From Aquisphaera giovannonii (GTDB taxonomy: Bacteria; Planctomycetota; Planctomycetia; Isosphaerales; Isosphaeraceae): DNA of 64,000 nucleotides. Positions 50,393-59,528 of this stretch are shown here, piece by piece (position 1 is the stretch's first letter; each line of letters begins with the position of its first letter). Below the pieces are notes generated by a model. That model ran no database searches, had not been told where the DNA came from, and was given only the letters and a program-made list of their open reading frames with translations. Location of the stretch: NCBI RefSeq assembly GCF_008087625.1, contig NZ_CP042997.1:1550001-1614000 (forward strand), written 5' to 3'. A program made the translations under genes and the position numbers.

Positions 50393-51057
50393 ATGCGAAC
50401 TTCCCCGATCGTCAGTTCCTGCGGCGTCCTCGCGCTGTCCCTGGCCGCGTTTGCCCCGGCGGCCGACGCGGGGCTCGTCGTCTCGGTGGAGGCCCCCGGC
50501 GTCCAGGCGACGTCCGTCGCCGGGGCCGTCACGGAGACCTTCGACTCGTTCTCATCCGGCGGATATCAGACGCTCAACACCGCGCTCGGCACCGTCACCA
50601 CGACGCCGACGGGGAACTTCGCCGCCATCGAGGCCAGCCCGGTCGGGGGCGCCGGCGGGTCGGGCAACTTCTTCGTCCTCGGCTACCAGAGCGGCTCCGC
50701 CGAGCCGGCCACGCTCACGCTCTCGCAGCCGCAGTCGTACTTCGGGTTCTGGTGGTCGGCGGCCGACGGGTCCAACGAGATCGCCTTCTACTCCAACGGG
50801 CAATGGCTCGGCAGCTTCCGCGTCTTCGCGACCGCGGGCACCTCGATCACGTCGGTGGTCTTCTCCAACTCCGGCACGACGCTTTCCGGCTTCGAAACCG
50901 ACAACTGGAGCGTGTCCGCAACGGCCCACGACGCGATCCCCGGCCGGATCATCGAGGGCGCCATCGCCTCCGACCCGAGCCGGCCTCGGTCACGCTCGGC
51001 TCCCTGGCGTGCCTGCTCACGGCCCTCTGGAGATCCGCCCGCCGGCGATCCGCCTGA
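50393..51057 (+). pseudogene. PEP-CTERM surface protein broken by a one-base frameshift
   Basis: The frame from ATG 50393 gives a signal peptide (about 5-24, CGVLALSLAAFAPAADA) and a secreted beta-rich protein (TETFDSF, NFFVLGYQ, FGFWWSAADGSNEIAFYSNG) up to about codon 193. The PEP-CTERM sorting tail, PEPASVTLGSLACLLTALW followed by RSARRRSA and a stop at 51057, lies in the next frame and begins at the CCC at 50974. Loss of one base near 50972-50974 explains this. Without the shift the frame runs on to 51199 as unrelated low-complexity sequence. PEP-CTERM proteins are cut and anchored by an exosortase, which would be encoded elsewhere. A sequencing error is also possible. Confidence 0.7.
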
Positions 51058-51280
51058 TGCCAGCCCAGGCCTCGGCTCGTCGTCGATGCACGGTCGGCCA
51101 GCCGACGAGGGGACGGAAGGCCCCTCGGCCGCCGCTCGGGGCGTCGCAGCCCGTCCGCCCGGCGCCCGAGCGAGGCCTTCCGCGATCGCGCCAGCTTGAC
51201 CCGGCGGCGTCCGTGAGGCACGCTCATCCTTAGATCGCCGCGGGCGGATCACCAGTCACGATACGGGGCGCGGGGCATCC

Positions 51281-52408
51281 ATGAGTTCGGAATCGAACGG
51301 CGCCGGCCTCGTCCTGGTGACCGGGGCGACGGGCCTGCTGGGCAGCCACGTGGCCGAGCGGCTCGTCGCGGCGGGCCATCGGGTGCGGGCCCTCGTGCGG
51401 CCGTCGAGCCGGACGGGGTTCCTGGAGGGGCTCGGCGTGGAGATCCGCCGCGGCGACCTCACCGACCCGGCCTCGTGCGAGGCGGCCGTGGCGGGAGCCC
51501 GTTGGGTCTTCCACGCGGCGGCGAAGGTCGGCGACTGGGGCGCCTGGCGCGAGTTCCAGGTCGGCTGCATCGACGCCACGCGGACGCTGGCCGAGGCGGC
51601 CTCACGCGTAGGCGTGGGGCGGTTCGTCCACTTCAGCTCGACGAGCGCCTACGGCCACCCGCCGGACCAGCCCGAGCCGATCGACGAGACCGCGCCGCTG
51701 GGCCAGAACGTCTGGGTCCACGACCCCTACACGCGGAGCAAGGTGGAGAGCGAGGAGCTGCTCTGGGCGATGTCCCGCGCCGGCCGGCTGCGGCTGACCG
51801 TGATCCGCCCGAGCTGGCTCTTCGGGGAGCGCGACCGGACGACGATCCCCCGGCTGATCCAGGAGTTCCGCTGGCATCGCGTCTCGATCGTCGGGCCGGG
51901 CGACAACCCCCTGAGCGCCGTGTACGCGGGCGAGGTGGCCGGCGCGGCGATCCTGGCGGCCCGCGACGAGGGCTCCGCGGGCGAGGCGTACAACGTCACG
52001 AGCCACGGTCCGATCACCCAGCGGCAGTTCCTGGACATGCTGGCCGACGCCATCGGCGCCCCCCGCGTCACCTGGCATTACCCGTTCTGGTACGCCTACT
52101 ACGGGGGGCTCTCGCTGGAGCTCCGCGACCGCCTGCGGCGGCGGGCGAAGCCCCCGCGGGTGACCCGCTACGGCGCCTGGCTCCTGGGCCGCAACCTCTC
52201 GTACAGCACGGAGAAGGCCCGCCGCAAGCTGGGCTGGTCGCCGGCCTTGACCTACGAGGAGGCCATCGCCCGGACCGTTCGATGGTTCTTCGAAGATCCG
52301 GCGGCCCGGATCCCCCGCGACCCGCCGCCGCTGCTCGTCCGCCTGGGGGACGCGCGGAGGCGGCTCATTGCCCCTCGCGGCCCCCAGGTGGACGCGGGCC
52401 GTCCTTGA
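51281..52408 (+). CDS. NAD-dependent epimerase/dehydratase (extended SDR)
   Basis: A 375-residue extended short-chain dehydrogenase. The cofactor motif is TGATGLLG (14-21); the active-site pair is Y150 and K154 in DPYTRSK, with the serine near VHFSSTSAYG. GDLTDP and AYNVTSHGPIT follow the pattern of sugar epimerases and 3-beta-hydroxysteroid dehydrogenase-like proteins; the substrate cannot be assigned. The last 50 residues are Arg/Pro-rich. No signal peptide is seen. The gene ends 72 bp before palindromic repeat copy B. Confidence 0.85.
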   Translation: MSSESNGAGLVLVTGATGLLGSHVAERLVAAGHRVRALVRPSSRTGFLEGLGVEIRRGDLTDPASCEAAVAGARWVFHAAAKVGDWGAWREFQVGCIDATRTLAEAASRVGVGRFVHFSSTSAYGHPPDQPEPIDETAPLGQNVWVHDPYTRSKVESEELLWAMSRAGRLRLTVIRPSWLFGERDRTTIPRLIQEFRWHRVSIVGPGDNPLSAVYAGEVAGAAILAARDEGSAGEAYNVTSHGPITQRQFLDMLADAIGAPRVTWHYPFWYAYYGGLSLELRDRLRRRAKPPRVTRYGAWLLGRNLSYSTEKARRKLGWSPALTYEEAIARTVRWFFEDPAARIPRDPPPLLVRLGDARRRLIAPRGPQVDAGRP

Positions 52409-52479
52409 GTGGGTTCAGAGGCTGCCCCACAAGCGACGCTGACTGGAAGCCTCTTGAGGAAGGCCGGCCATTCCCGGTT

Positions 52480-52575
52480 CTCCCCCTTACGAAGGGGGAG
52501 GTAGAGGGGGTGTCTTGGTCCAGCCGAGCCGATCGAACTCACCCCCCCTGTATCCCCCCTTCGTAAGGGGGGAAG
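52480..52575 (+). repeat. palindromic interspersed repeat, copy B
   Basis: Begins CTCCCCCTTAC, followed by GAGGGGGTG, TCGAACTCACCCC and GTATCCCCCCTTCGTAAG. The ends are inverted copies of each other, so the element can fold on itself. It shares order and most bases with the minus-strand copy at 45272-45367. It sits between the convergent epimerase and FGE-domain genes and may also act as a bidirectional terminator. Confidence 0.7.
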
Positions 52576-52653
52576 CGGATCCGGCCCTCCGCGATGACCG
52601 GGCACTCCGAAGGAGTCAGGGGGCCACTCGGCGCGGACGTATGAGACCGGGAC

Positions 52654-54513
52654 TCAGAACGGCACGGACGGCTGCGCGGGGGCGTTCCCGCGTGCCGGCG
52701 GCTGGCCGGTCCCCGGGGGTTGGGCGGCCGGGGGCGGCGTGGCCGGCTGGCCCGCGGGCGGATTCGGGGTGGCCGACGGGGCGGCGGCCGGCGGAGCCGC
52801 CGGCGCGGCCGCGGGGGGCTCGGCCACCGGGAGGACGCAGCGGAAGCCGACGTAGTTCATCCGCTTGTCGAGGTTGATCCCCTGGCGGAACGAGGCCCGG
52901 TTGGTCTTGCGGTCCCCCTTCACGACGGCGTCGAAGGAGCGGAGGCGGCCGAACGACGCCGCGTCCCCGCCGTCGGCCGCGGGGTCGCGGTAGGACCTCG
53001 CGTCGTACGGATCCCTCGTCCATTCGAGGACGTTGCCGCCCATGTCGAAGGCGCCGTAGGGGGAGACGTCGGCCGGGAAGGCGCCGGCCGGGTCGAACTT
53101 GATGGCGCCCGGGGGCCGGGTGCCCTTGGCGGGGTCGTTGCCCCAGGGGTAAATCCGGCCGTCGGTCGATCGGGCGGCCATCTCCCACTGGGCCTCGCTC
53201 GGGAGCTTCTTGCCGGCCCACTCCGCGAAGGCGGTGGCGTCGCGGAGGTTGACCAGCGTGATGGGCATCGCCTCGTTCGGGTTCTGGCGGAACTCGTCCG
53301 ACCAGCTCCTGGGCGGCTGGCCGCGATACCGGGTCTCGCCGAGGAAGAGCTTGAACTGGTGGAGGGTGACCTCGTACTGGTCGATGTAGTAGGGCGTGAG
53401 CTGCACCTGCCTCGGTGCGGCCTTGGACGAGGCGCCGGCGTCGTCGCCCAGGGTGTAGACCCCGCCGGGGACGAAGACCATCGGGGCGGCGTCGCGATCG
53501 CCGACGATGACCAGGGGCCAGCCGGATTCGTCGTACTCGGCATCGGGCCTGGCGCGGAAGCCGGCCGGCGCGGGGAACTGGCGCCGGGCGGGCGTCGCGG
53601 CCGCGGCGGCGGAGGGATTGGCCGCCGGGGCCCCCGGGCTGCCCGCCATGACGACGGACGGCGGGCCCGCCGTCGCCCCGGCCGCGTTCGACGGCAGGGT
53701 GAGGGTGGCGTTGCCGGCGGTCTGCGGCGGGGCGGCCTGGACGACCGCCGGCGGCTCGGCGGGGGGCCTGGGGGCCGGCCTGGGGGCCTGGTCGGCCTTC
53801 ACGGCGAGGCGGTCCAGGAAGAGCGGCATCCCTTCGGCCGGGCGGGCCAGGGCCTCCTTCGCCTCGGCGGCCGTCTTCGTCTTGGGGTAGGACTTGGCGA
53901 TGTTCTCGAGCAGCCGCGTTGCCTCCTCGATCCGATCGGCCTTGGCCGCGTCCTGGGCCCGCTCGAGCATGCTGCGGGCCTCCACCTCCAGGTTGCCGGC
54001 GGCCGCACCCGCGAGCGCCGGCGGCGGGGCGGACGGGACCGGCGGCTCCTCGCCGCTGCTGTCGGTCATCGGCATCGGGTCGTAGAGGAAGAGCGAATAG
54101 GCGATGTAGCCGATCAGCCCGAGGACCATGGCGAAGAGGCCGCCGATGAGGAGCCGTCCCTTCTGGCGGGCCTCGTAGGTGTCCAGCGCGGGGGTCTCCT
54201 CGACGAGGACGCGCTTCTCCGCCCCGCCCGCCTCGGCCCTGGGCCTGGCCGGCGTGGGCGCCGGTGCGGACGACCTCCGGCGGGGCGACGCCGCGGGCTC
54301 GGCGGGCGTCCCGGCCCCGGACTTCCCGTCCCCGGGCGTGGCGGCCCTGCCCCTTCCCGAGGGCGGGCCGGCCGCGCCGGCTTCCGGGTCCTCGCCCTCG
54401 TTCTTCCAGAGCCTGGGCAGCGGCTTGGGGGCGGACGAGGGGGCCGGAGCCTTGGGCTTCGGCGCCTCGGGGACATCGGCCAGATCGTACCCCCCTGAGT
54501 CCTGATCGCTCAT
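52654..54513 (-). CDS. membrane-anchored FGE/SUMF1-domain protein
   Basis: A 619-residue protein. The N-terminal 100 residues are Pro/Ala-rich and cytosolic; a transmembrane helix lies at about 120-144. A helical, Ala-rich segment (about 165-240) and a Pro/Ala linker precede a formylglycine-generating enzyme-like (SUMF1) domain from about 350: PMVFVPGGVYTLGDD, PYYIDQYEVTLHQFKLFL, LPSEAQWEMAARSTDGRIYPWG, and MGGNVLEWTRDPYD, ending NYVGFRCVL. FGE-type domains in planctomycetes are often ligand- or chaperone-like and not true formylglycine enzymes; the two active-site cysteines were not identified. The C-terminus is Pro-rich. Start chosen as the first ATG not in the divergent intergenic region. 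Confidence 0.83.
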   Translation of the reverse strand: MSDQDSGGYDLADVPEAPKPKAPAPSSAPKPLPRLWKNEGEDPEAGAAGPPSGRGRAATPGDGKSGAGTPAEPAASPRRRSSAPAPTPARPRAEAGGAEKRVLVEETPALDTYEARQKGRLLIGGLFAMVLGLIGYIAYSLFLYDPMPMTDSSGEEPPVPSAPPPALAGAAAGNLEVEARSMLERAQDAAKADRIEEATRLLENIAKSYPKTKTAAEAKEALARPAEGMPLFLDRLAVKADQAPRPAPRPPAEPPAVVQAAPPQTAGNATLTLPSNAAGATAGPPSVVMAGSPGAPAANPSAAAAATPARRQFPAPAGFRARPDAEYDESGWPLVIVGDRDAAPMVFVPGGVYTLGDDAGASSKAAPRQVQLTPYYIDQYEVTLHQFKLFLGETRYRGQPPRSWSDEFRQNPNEAMPITLVNLRDATAFAEWAGKKLPSEAQWEMAARSTDGRIYPWGNDPAKGTRPPGAIKFDPAGAFPADVSPYGAFDMGGNVLEWTRDPYDARSYRDPAADGGDAASFGRLRSFDAVVKGDRKTNRASFRQGINLDKRMNYVGFRCVLPVAEPPAAAPAAPPAAAPSATPNPPAGQPATPPPAAQPPGTGQPPARGNAPAQPSVPF

Positions 54514-54719
54514 CGCCGGGATTCCCTGGTGAAGACGGATGTCCTGCCTTCCCACAAGATTAACGCGTGGTCCTCGCCCCGCACAGGGGCCGGTGCGTCT
54601 TCGAGACGCGCGGGGCCCCATCCCCTCGAGAGCGTCGGGGTGCCCGCCGGTGGCCCGGGAATGCCCGGCCCTGCTACGATGGGCGGGGTCGGCAACATGG
54701 ACTGGGGAGTCGAGCGGCT

Positions 54720-55691
54720 ATGAACCATCGGACGTTCGGGCGGACGGGCTGGTCGGTCGGGGAGATCGGCTACGGCATGTGGGGGCTCGCGGGATGGACG
54801 GGCTCCGAGGCGTCGTCCTACGAGGCGGCGCTCGAGCGGGCCGTGGCCCTCGGATGCAATTTCTTCGACACCGCCTGGGGCTACGGGGCCGGCAAGAGCG
54901 AGCAGGTCCTGGGCCGGCTGGCGGCCGCCCACCCCGACCGGAGGCTCTACGTTGCCACCAAGATCCCGCCGAAGGACCTCCGCTGGCCGTCTCGCCGCGA
55001 GTCCACGCTCGACGACTGCTTCCCGCCGGACCACATCAAGGAATACACCGAGAAATCCCTGGAGAACCTGGGCCTCCCGGCCATCGACCTGATGCAGTTC
55101 CACGTCTGGGAGGACGCGTGGGCGAAGGACGACCGTTGGCAGAGGGCCGCCGAGGACCTGAAGCGCCAGGGCCTGGTGCGGGCCTGGGGCGTCAGCGTCA
55201 ACCGCTGGGAGCCCTGGAACGTCCTCGAGACGATCCGGACCGGCCTGATCGACGCGGTGCAGGTCATCTACAACATCTTCGACCAGTCGCCCGAGGATGA
55301 GCTGTTCCCCCTCTGCCGCGAGCGGGAGATCGCGGTGATCGCCCGCGTGCCGTTCGACGAGGGGACGCTCACCGGGACCCTCACGAAGGACACCCGCTGG
55401 CCCGAGGGGGACTGGCGGAACACCTACTTCGTCCCCGAGAACCTCTCCGCCAGCGTCGACCGCGCCGAGGCCCTGCGACCGCTGATCCCCCCCGGCATGA
55501 CCATGCCCGAGCTGGCGCTGCGGTGGATCCTGGAGGAGCCGACGGTGTCCACCATCATCCCCGGGATGCGGAGCGTGAAGCACGTCGAGTCCAACCTCGG
55601 CGTCAGCGACGGCCGCCGCCTGGATCCGGCACTCCGGCAGCAACTCCGCGGCCACCGATGGGACCGCACGCCGACGGAGTGGTCCCAGTAG
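54720..55691 (+). CDS. aldo/keto reductase
   Basis: A 323-residue NADPH-dependent aldo/keto reductase with the complete catalytic tetrad D50, Y55 (FFDTAWGYG), K81 (YVATK) and H128 (LMQFH). The C-terminal cofactor-binding segment reads TIIPGMRSVKHVESNLG. Length is normal. No signal peptide, so it is cytosolic. The substrate is unknown. It diverges from the FGE-domain gene with 206 bp between starts. Confidence 0.93.
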   Translation: MNHRTFGRTGWSVGEIGYGMWGLAGWTGSEASSYEAALERAVALGCNFFDTAWGYGAGKSEQVLGRLAAAHPDRRLYVATKIPPKDLRWPSRRESTLDDCFPPDHIKEYTEKSLENLGLPAIDLMQFHVWEDAWAKDDRWQRAAEDLKRQGLVRAWGVSVNRWEPWNVLETIRTGLIDAVQVIYNIFDQSPEDELFPLCREREIAVIARVPFDEGTLTGTLTKDTRWPEGDWRNTYFVPENLSASVDRAEALRPLIPPGMTMPELALRWILEEPTVSTIIPGMRSVKHVESNLGVSDGRRLDPALRQQLRGHRWDRTPTEWSQ

Positions 55692-56148
55692 GCGAGGGGA
55701 CGCCGGGCGAGCCCGGTGCCCGGCTCCCCTCCTTGCAAGGGGCCGGGCTGCCTCGCTCTGAATGCATACTGAATCCATGGGAATTATCGACTTTACATCT
55801 TGACCTCCTCCCCCGCCCGGTTATTCTTGTCGTAGCGGCGAAATGACCACGGGGGCGACGCCGCCACCCCGCGGCGAACAGGTCATGATATGAATCGAAC
55901 AATGTGTTGAATCACCAAATGGAATGACCGGCGGCCTCCGGGGCCCTCACCCGGACGTGACGCCGCGTCCGGCAGGCCAAGTCCCGCCCCGCAACCCACC
56001 CGCCGGATGAACGCTCCCGCCCGCCGAGCCGGGCGAATGGCCGTCGTCCCCGCGTCCCCGAGGGAGATCGATTCGAGCCGGCGTACGGCCGGGCGCACCC
56101 CGTGCGCGCCGATCCCGGCAGGAATTTCTGACCAGGACATGTGAAGCC
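55692..56148. other. 457-bp region before the lipoprotein-DUF1559 pair
   Basis: No gene is seen. Near the left end an imperfect GC hairpin (about 55718-55748) may end the aldo/keto reductase transcript. The stretch from about 55760 to 55925 is richer in A/T than its surroundings and holds the promoter at 55800-55827. The rest would be a leader of about 320 bases. Confidence 0.5.
55800..55827 (+). promoter_or_regulatory. probable promoter of the lipoprotein-DUF1559 genes
   Basis: TTGACC (55800-55805) and TATTCT (55822-55827) are 16 bp apart. The boxes match five and four of six consensus positions. The first downstream gene begins 320 bases away, an unusually long leader. Confidence 0.45.
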
Positions 56149-56385
56149 ATGAGCTCCAATCGCGTGCGATACGTCCGCGCGGCGGCGATCTGCCTCGCGG
56201 CGGCGATGGGCGTCGCGGGCTGCGCCGACGGCGGGCCGCCGTCGCCCCCGAACCCCTCGCCCGCCGTCGCGGAGGCCATTCCCGCGCCGGCCTCGGGCAA
56301 GGGCGCCGCGGACAAGGCCAAGGTCGGCCGCCGGCTGCCGGAGGCCGACGGCCGGCCGCGTGGCCAGGCGGCGCTCCGCAAGTAG
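56149..56385 (+). CDS. small lipoprotein
   Basis: A 78-residue protein with a lipoprotein signal: hydrophobic residues about 8-22, then the lipobox VAGC with the lipidated cysteine at residue 25. The mature part is Pro/Ala-rich then basic. Small lipoproteins of this kind are often encoded just upstream of DUF1559 proteins in planctomycetes, as here (101-bp gap). No enzymatic role can be assigned. Confidence 0.75.
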   Translation: MSSNRVRYVRAAAICLAAAMGVAGCADGGPPSPPNPSPAVAEAIPAPASGKGAADKAKVGRRLPEADGRPRGQAALRK

Positions 56386-56486
56386 AGACGCGGCCCCCCA
56401 TTCAGACCGACCTGGCCCCGGCGCTCCGCCCGGAGGCCGGGCGACCTCCCCGACCGTTCCAGGATCCAGCACAAAGGAAAGACCCG

Positions 56487-57578
56487 GTGACGACCTCCCC
56501 GCACTCCCGCCCCCGCCCCGCGGGCTTCACGCTGATCGAGCTGCTGGTGGTGATCGCGATCATCGCCGTGCTCATCGCCCTCCTCCTCCCGGCCGTGCAG
56601 TCGGCCCGCGAGGCCGCACGCCGCGCCCAGTGCACCAACAACCTCAAGCAGCTCGCCCTGGCGACCGCCAACTACGAGTCCTCCAACGGCTCGCTGCCCC
56701 CGCAGGAGTTCATCCAGCGGTCGGCCGTCGACCCGACGCAGTGGCGCTACGGCGGCGCGAGCGCCTTCGTGCGGATCTCCCAGTTCCTGGAGCAGGGCGC
56801 CGCCTACAATTCGTGGAACCAGGCGGTCACGACCTTCTCGGCCCCGAACTGGACGCTGGCCTCCGTCGGCGTCAGCACGCTCTGGTGCCCGAGCGACCCC
56901 AAGGCCACCGAGAACTCGGCGCTGAGCCTGATCTACTCCACGAACTCCGTGATGGACGTGAACACCGCCCCCGCCGGGCTCAATCAGGCCTACTCCAGCT
57001 ACGTCGTCAACAACGGCACCTGGTACATGCCGTCGTTCATCACGCCCGCGGATGCCTACAGCGCCAAGGCCAACGCGTACAAGGCGGCGACGAATGGCGT
57101 GATCTTCTCCCTCAGCACGGTCCGGTTCGCCCAGGTCACCGACGGCCTGTCCAACACCATGGCCTTCGGCGAGCGGTCGCGCGGGATCTACGGGCCGGAC
57201 GACCTGATCTACGACGCCTGGTGGAACTCCGGCGACTACGCCGACACGGGCTTCGCCACCCGGTACCCGATCAACGCCTACCGGACGATGTCCACCCAGA
57301 TCAACAACGGCGCGGCCCGGATCCTCTACACGGCGACGGCCAGCTTCCACCCGGGCGGGGCGAACTTCGCCTTCCTGGACGGCTCGGTCCGCTTCATCAA
57401 GGAGACGATCAACTCCTGGCAGCTCACCGACCTGTCCACGAACCCGCCCTACCCGCTGCCGCCGGGGACGACGGTCGGCAGCTACGGCGAGTCCCTCCTG
57501 GGCACGGCCCAGCCGGGGGTCTATCAGGCCCTCTCCACGCGGGCCGGCGGCGAGGTCATCAGCGCCGATGCCTACTGA
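56487..57578 (+). CDS. DUF1559 prepilin-like protein
   Basis: A 363-residue DUF1559 protein. The type IV prepilin signal is clear: cleavage at G13/F14 with E18 in FTLIELLVVIAIIAVLIALL. Its C-terminal H-X9-DG motif is FHPGGANFAFLDGS, with H288 and D298. Planctomycetes carry many DUF1559 paralogues, presumed to be pseudopilin-derived surface proteins; the structural role is unknown. The GTG start at 56487 follows an AAAGGAAA ribosome-binding site and places the prepilin motif at the usual distance. Confidence 0.93.
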   Translation: MTTSPHSRPRPAGFTLIELLVVIAIIAVLIALLLPAVQSAREAARRAQCTNNLKQLALATANYESSNGSLPPQEFIQRSAVDPTQWRYGGASAFVRISQFLEQGAAYNSWNQAVTTFSAPNWTLASVGVSTLWCPSDPKATENSALSLIYSTNSVMDVNTAPAGLNQAYSSYVVNNGTWYMPSFITPADAYSAKANAYKAATNGVIFSLSTVRFAQVTDGLSNTMAFGERSRGIYGPDDLIYDAWWNSGDYADTGFATRYPINAYRTMSTQINNGAARILYTATASFHPGGANFAFLDGSVRFIKETINSWQLTDLSTNPPYPLPPGTTVGSYGESLLGTAQPGVYQALSTRAGGEVISADAY

Positions 57579-57752
57579 GGCCGACCCGGGCCGAACGCCG
57601 GCCGGGAGGGGCCCTTTCGCCTCGACCGGCCCGGCCCTCCCTGGCGGCCACGCCCCCGCCGTGCCACAATTCGGACTGCGGATCGCGGGCCGGACGTTCG
57701 AGCGCCTCGGCCCACTCCGCGGACCGACGATCCGCGCGGAGGGGGCCCAGCC

Positions 57753-59528
57753 ATGACGATGCCCGGTCCTCGCGCCTCGGATGCCCCCCGACTCGCCGCA
57801 TGGCCCGTTACCGGGAGACTCGCGGCGGGGGTCGTTTCCCTGATTGCCTTGCTCACCCTGCCCCTCACCGCGGGCGCGCAGCCGCCGACCGCCCCGGACC
57901 TCGGCCCCAACGTGCTGGTCTTCGACCCGTCGATGCCGGCCGCGGCGATCCAGGCGAAGCTCGACGCCGTCTTCCGGGAGCAGGAATCCAGCCAGTTCGG
58001 CGAGGGGCGGTACGCGTACCTGTTCCGGCCCGGGACGTACGACCTGGACGTGAACCTCGGGTTCTACACCCAGGCGATCGGGCTGGGGGCGAAGCCCGAC
58101 GACGTCGTCATCCGGGGCTCGGTCCACTCCGAGGCGGACTGGATGAAGGGCAACGCGACGTGCACCTTCTGGCGGGGCGCGGAGAACCTGTCCGTGCTCC
58201 CCACAACGCCCGCCCCGATCCACTTCGCGGTCTCGCAGGGGACCTCGTTCCGCCGGGTCCACGTCCGCGGCGACGTCGACCTCTGGGACGGCGGCTGGTC
58301 GAGCGGCGGCTTCCTCGCCGACTCCCGGGTGGACGGCCGCGTCAACTCGGGCTCGCAGCAGCAATGGCTCTCGCGCAACGCCGAGTGGGCGCGATGGTCC
58401 GGCGCCAACTGGAACATGGTCTTCGTCGGCGTGACGAACCCGCCGTCCGAGCCATGGCCGCGGAAGCCCTACACCGTCATCGCGGAGACCCCGCGGATCC
58501 GCGAGAAGCCGTTCCTCGTCACCGACGAACGCGGTCTGCTCGCCGTCCGCGTCCCGTCGCTCCGGGCCTCGCCCTCGAAGGGCGTGAGCTGGTCGGGCGG
58601 CGAGGATCGCGGCACCACGGTCTCCCTCGACCGGTTCCACGTCGCGAGGGCCGGGAAGGACACCGCGGCGACCATCAACTCCGCGCTCGGGGCGGGCAAG
58701 CACCTGCTGCTGACGCCGGGCGTCTACCACCTCGACGAGGCCATCCGCGTGTCGAGGCCGGGCACCGTCGTCCTGGGCCTCGGGATCGCGACGCTCGTCC
58801 CGGACCGGGGGACCCTCGCGATGGTCGTGGACGACGTGGACGGCGTCACGCTCTGCGGCTTCATGGTCGACGCGGGCAAGGCGACGTCCCCGGCCCTCCT
58901 CCGGGTCGGCACCCCGGGCAAGAAGGACCACGCGGGCGACCCGACCCTGCTCGCCGACGTCTACTGCCGGGTCGGCGGCGCGACCGTCGGGTCCGCGGAC
59001 GCCTGCATCCTCATGGATTCCGACGACGTGATCGGCGACAACCTCTGGATCTGGCGGGCGGACCACGGCGCCGGGGCGAAGTGGGACGTCAACCGGGCGA
59101 AGAACGGCCTGATCGTGGGCGGCGACCGCGTGACGATCTACGGCCTCTTCGTCGAGCACTTCCAGGAGTACCAGACGCTCTGGAAAGGGGAGGACGGCCG
59201 GGTCTTCTTCTACCAGTGCGAGCTGCCCTACGATGCCCCGACGCAGGACGCCTGGCGGCACGACGGCGTCAACGGCTTCGCCGCGTATAAGGTCGCCGAC
59301 GGCGTCGCCCGCCACGAGGCCCACGGGCTGGGCGTCTACGGGGTCTTCCTGCACTCGCCCACGAAGTGCGAGAACGCCCTCGAGACGCCGGAGGGTCCCG
59401 GTATCCGGATTCATCACGTCATCTCGGTCTGGATCACCGGCAGGCCCGGGACCGAGACCACGCACATCCGCAACGGCAAGGGGCCGGCCGTGAATGCGTC
59501 GCGGCGGACGGCGTTGACGGAGGATTGA
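57753..59528 (+). CDS. exported right-handed beta-helix protein
   Basis: A 591-residue protein with a signal peptide (about 18-42). The mature protein begins NVLVFDPSMP and has a long series of short strand repeats typical of pectate-lyase-like beta-helices (GFYTQAIGLGAKPDDVVIRG, VDLWDGGWSSGGFLADSRV). Proteins of this sequence type are often labelled adenylyl cyclase in databases; no cyclase motif is visible, so that label looks wrong. A carbohydrate-active role similar to GH55/polysaccharide-lyase beta-helices is more likely, but no catalytic residues could be identified. ATG at 57753 and 57759 are both possible starts. Confidence 0.75.
   Translation: MTMPGPRASDAPRLAAWPVTGRLAAGVVSLIALLTLPLTAGAQPPTAPDLGPNVLVFDPSMPAAAIQAKLDAVFREQESSQFGEGRYAYLFRPGTYDLDVNLGFYTQAIGLGAKPDDVVIRGSVHSEADWMKGNATCTFWRGAENLSVLPTTPAPIHFAVSQGTSFRRVHVRGDVDLWDGGWSSGGFLADSRVDGRVNSGSQQQWLSRNAEWARWSGANWNMVFVGVTNPPSEPWPRKPYTVIAETPRIREKPFLVTDERGLLAVRVPSLRASPSKGVSWSGGEDRGTTVSLDRFHVARAGKDTAATINSALGAGKHLLLTPGVYHLDEAIRVSRPGTVVLGLGIATLVPDRGTLAMVVDDVDGVTLCGFMVDAGKATSPALLRVGTPGKKDHAGDPTLLADVYCRVGGATVGSADACILMDSDDVIGDNLWIWRADHGAGAKWDVNRAKNGLIVGGDRVTIYGLFVEHFQEYQTLWKGEDGRVFFYQCELPYDAPTQDAWRHDGVNGFAAYKVADGVARHEAHGLGVYGVFLHSPTKCENALETPEGPGIRIHHVISVWITGRPGTETTHIRNGKGPAVNASRRTALTED

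Noticed and set aside
51058-51199. Continuation of the PEP-CTERM gene's first frame to 51199.
   Set aside because: Beyond the shift the residues are Pro/Arg/Ser-rich with no beta pattern, while the next frame holds a perfect PEP-CTERM tail.
55718-55748. A third copy of the palindromic repeat.
   Set aside because: CTCCCCTCCTTGCAAGGGG resembles one end of the repeat, but the middle and far end are absent; it reads better as a simple hairpin.
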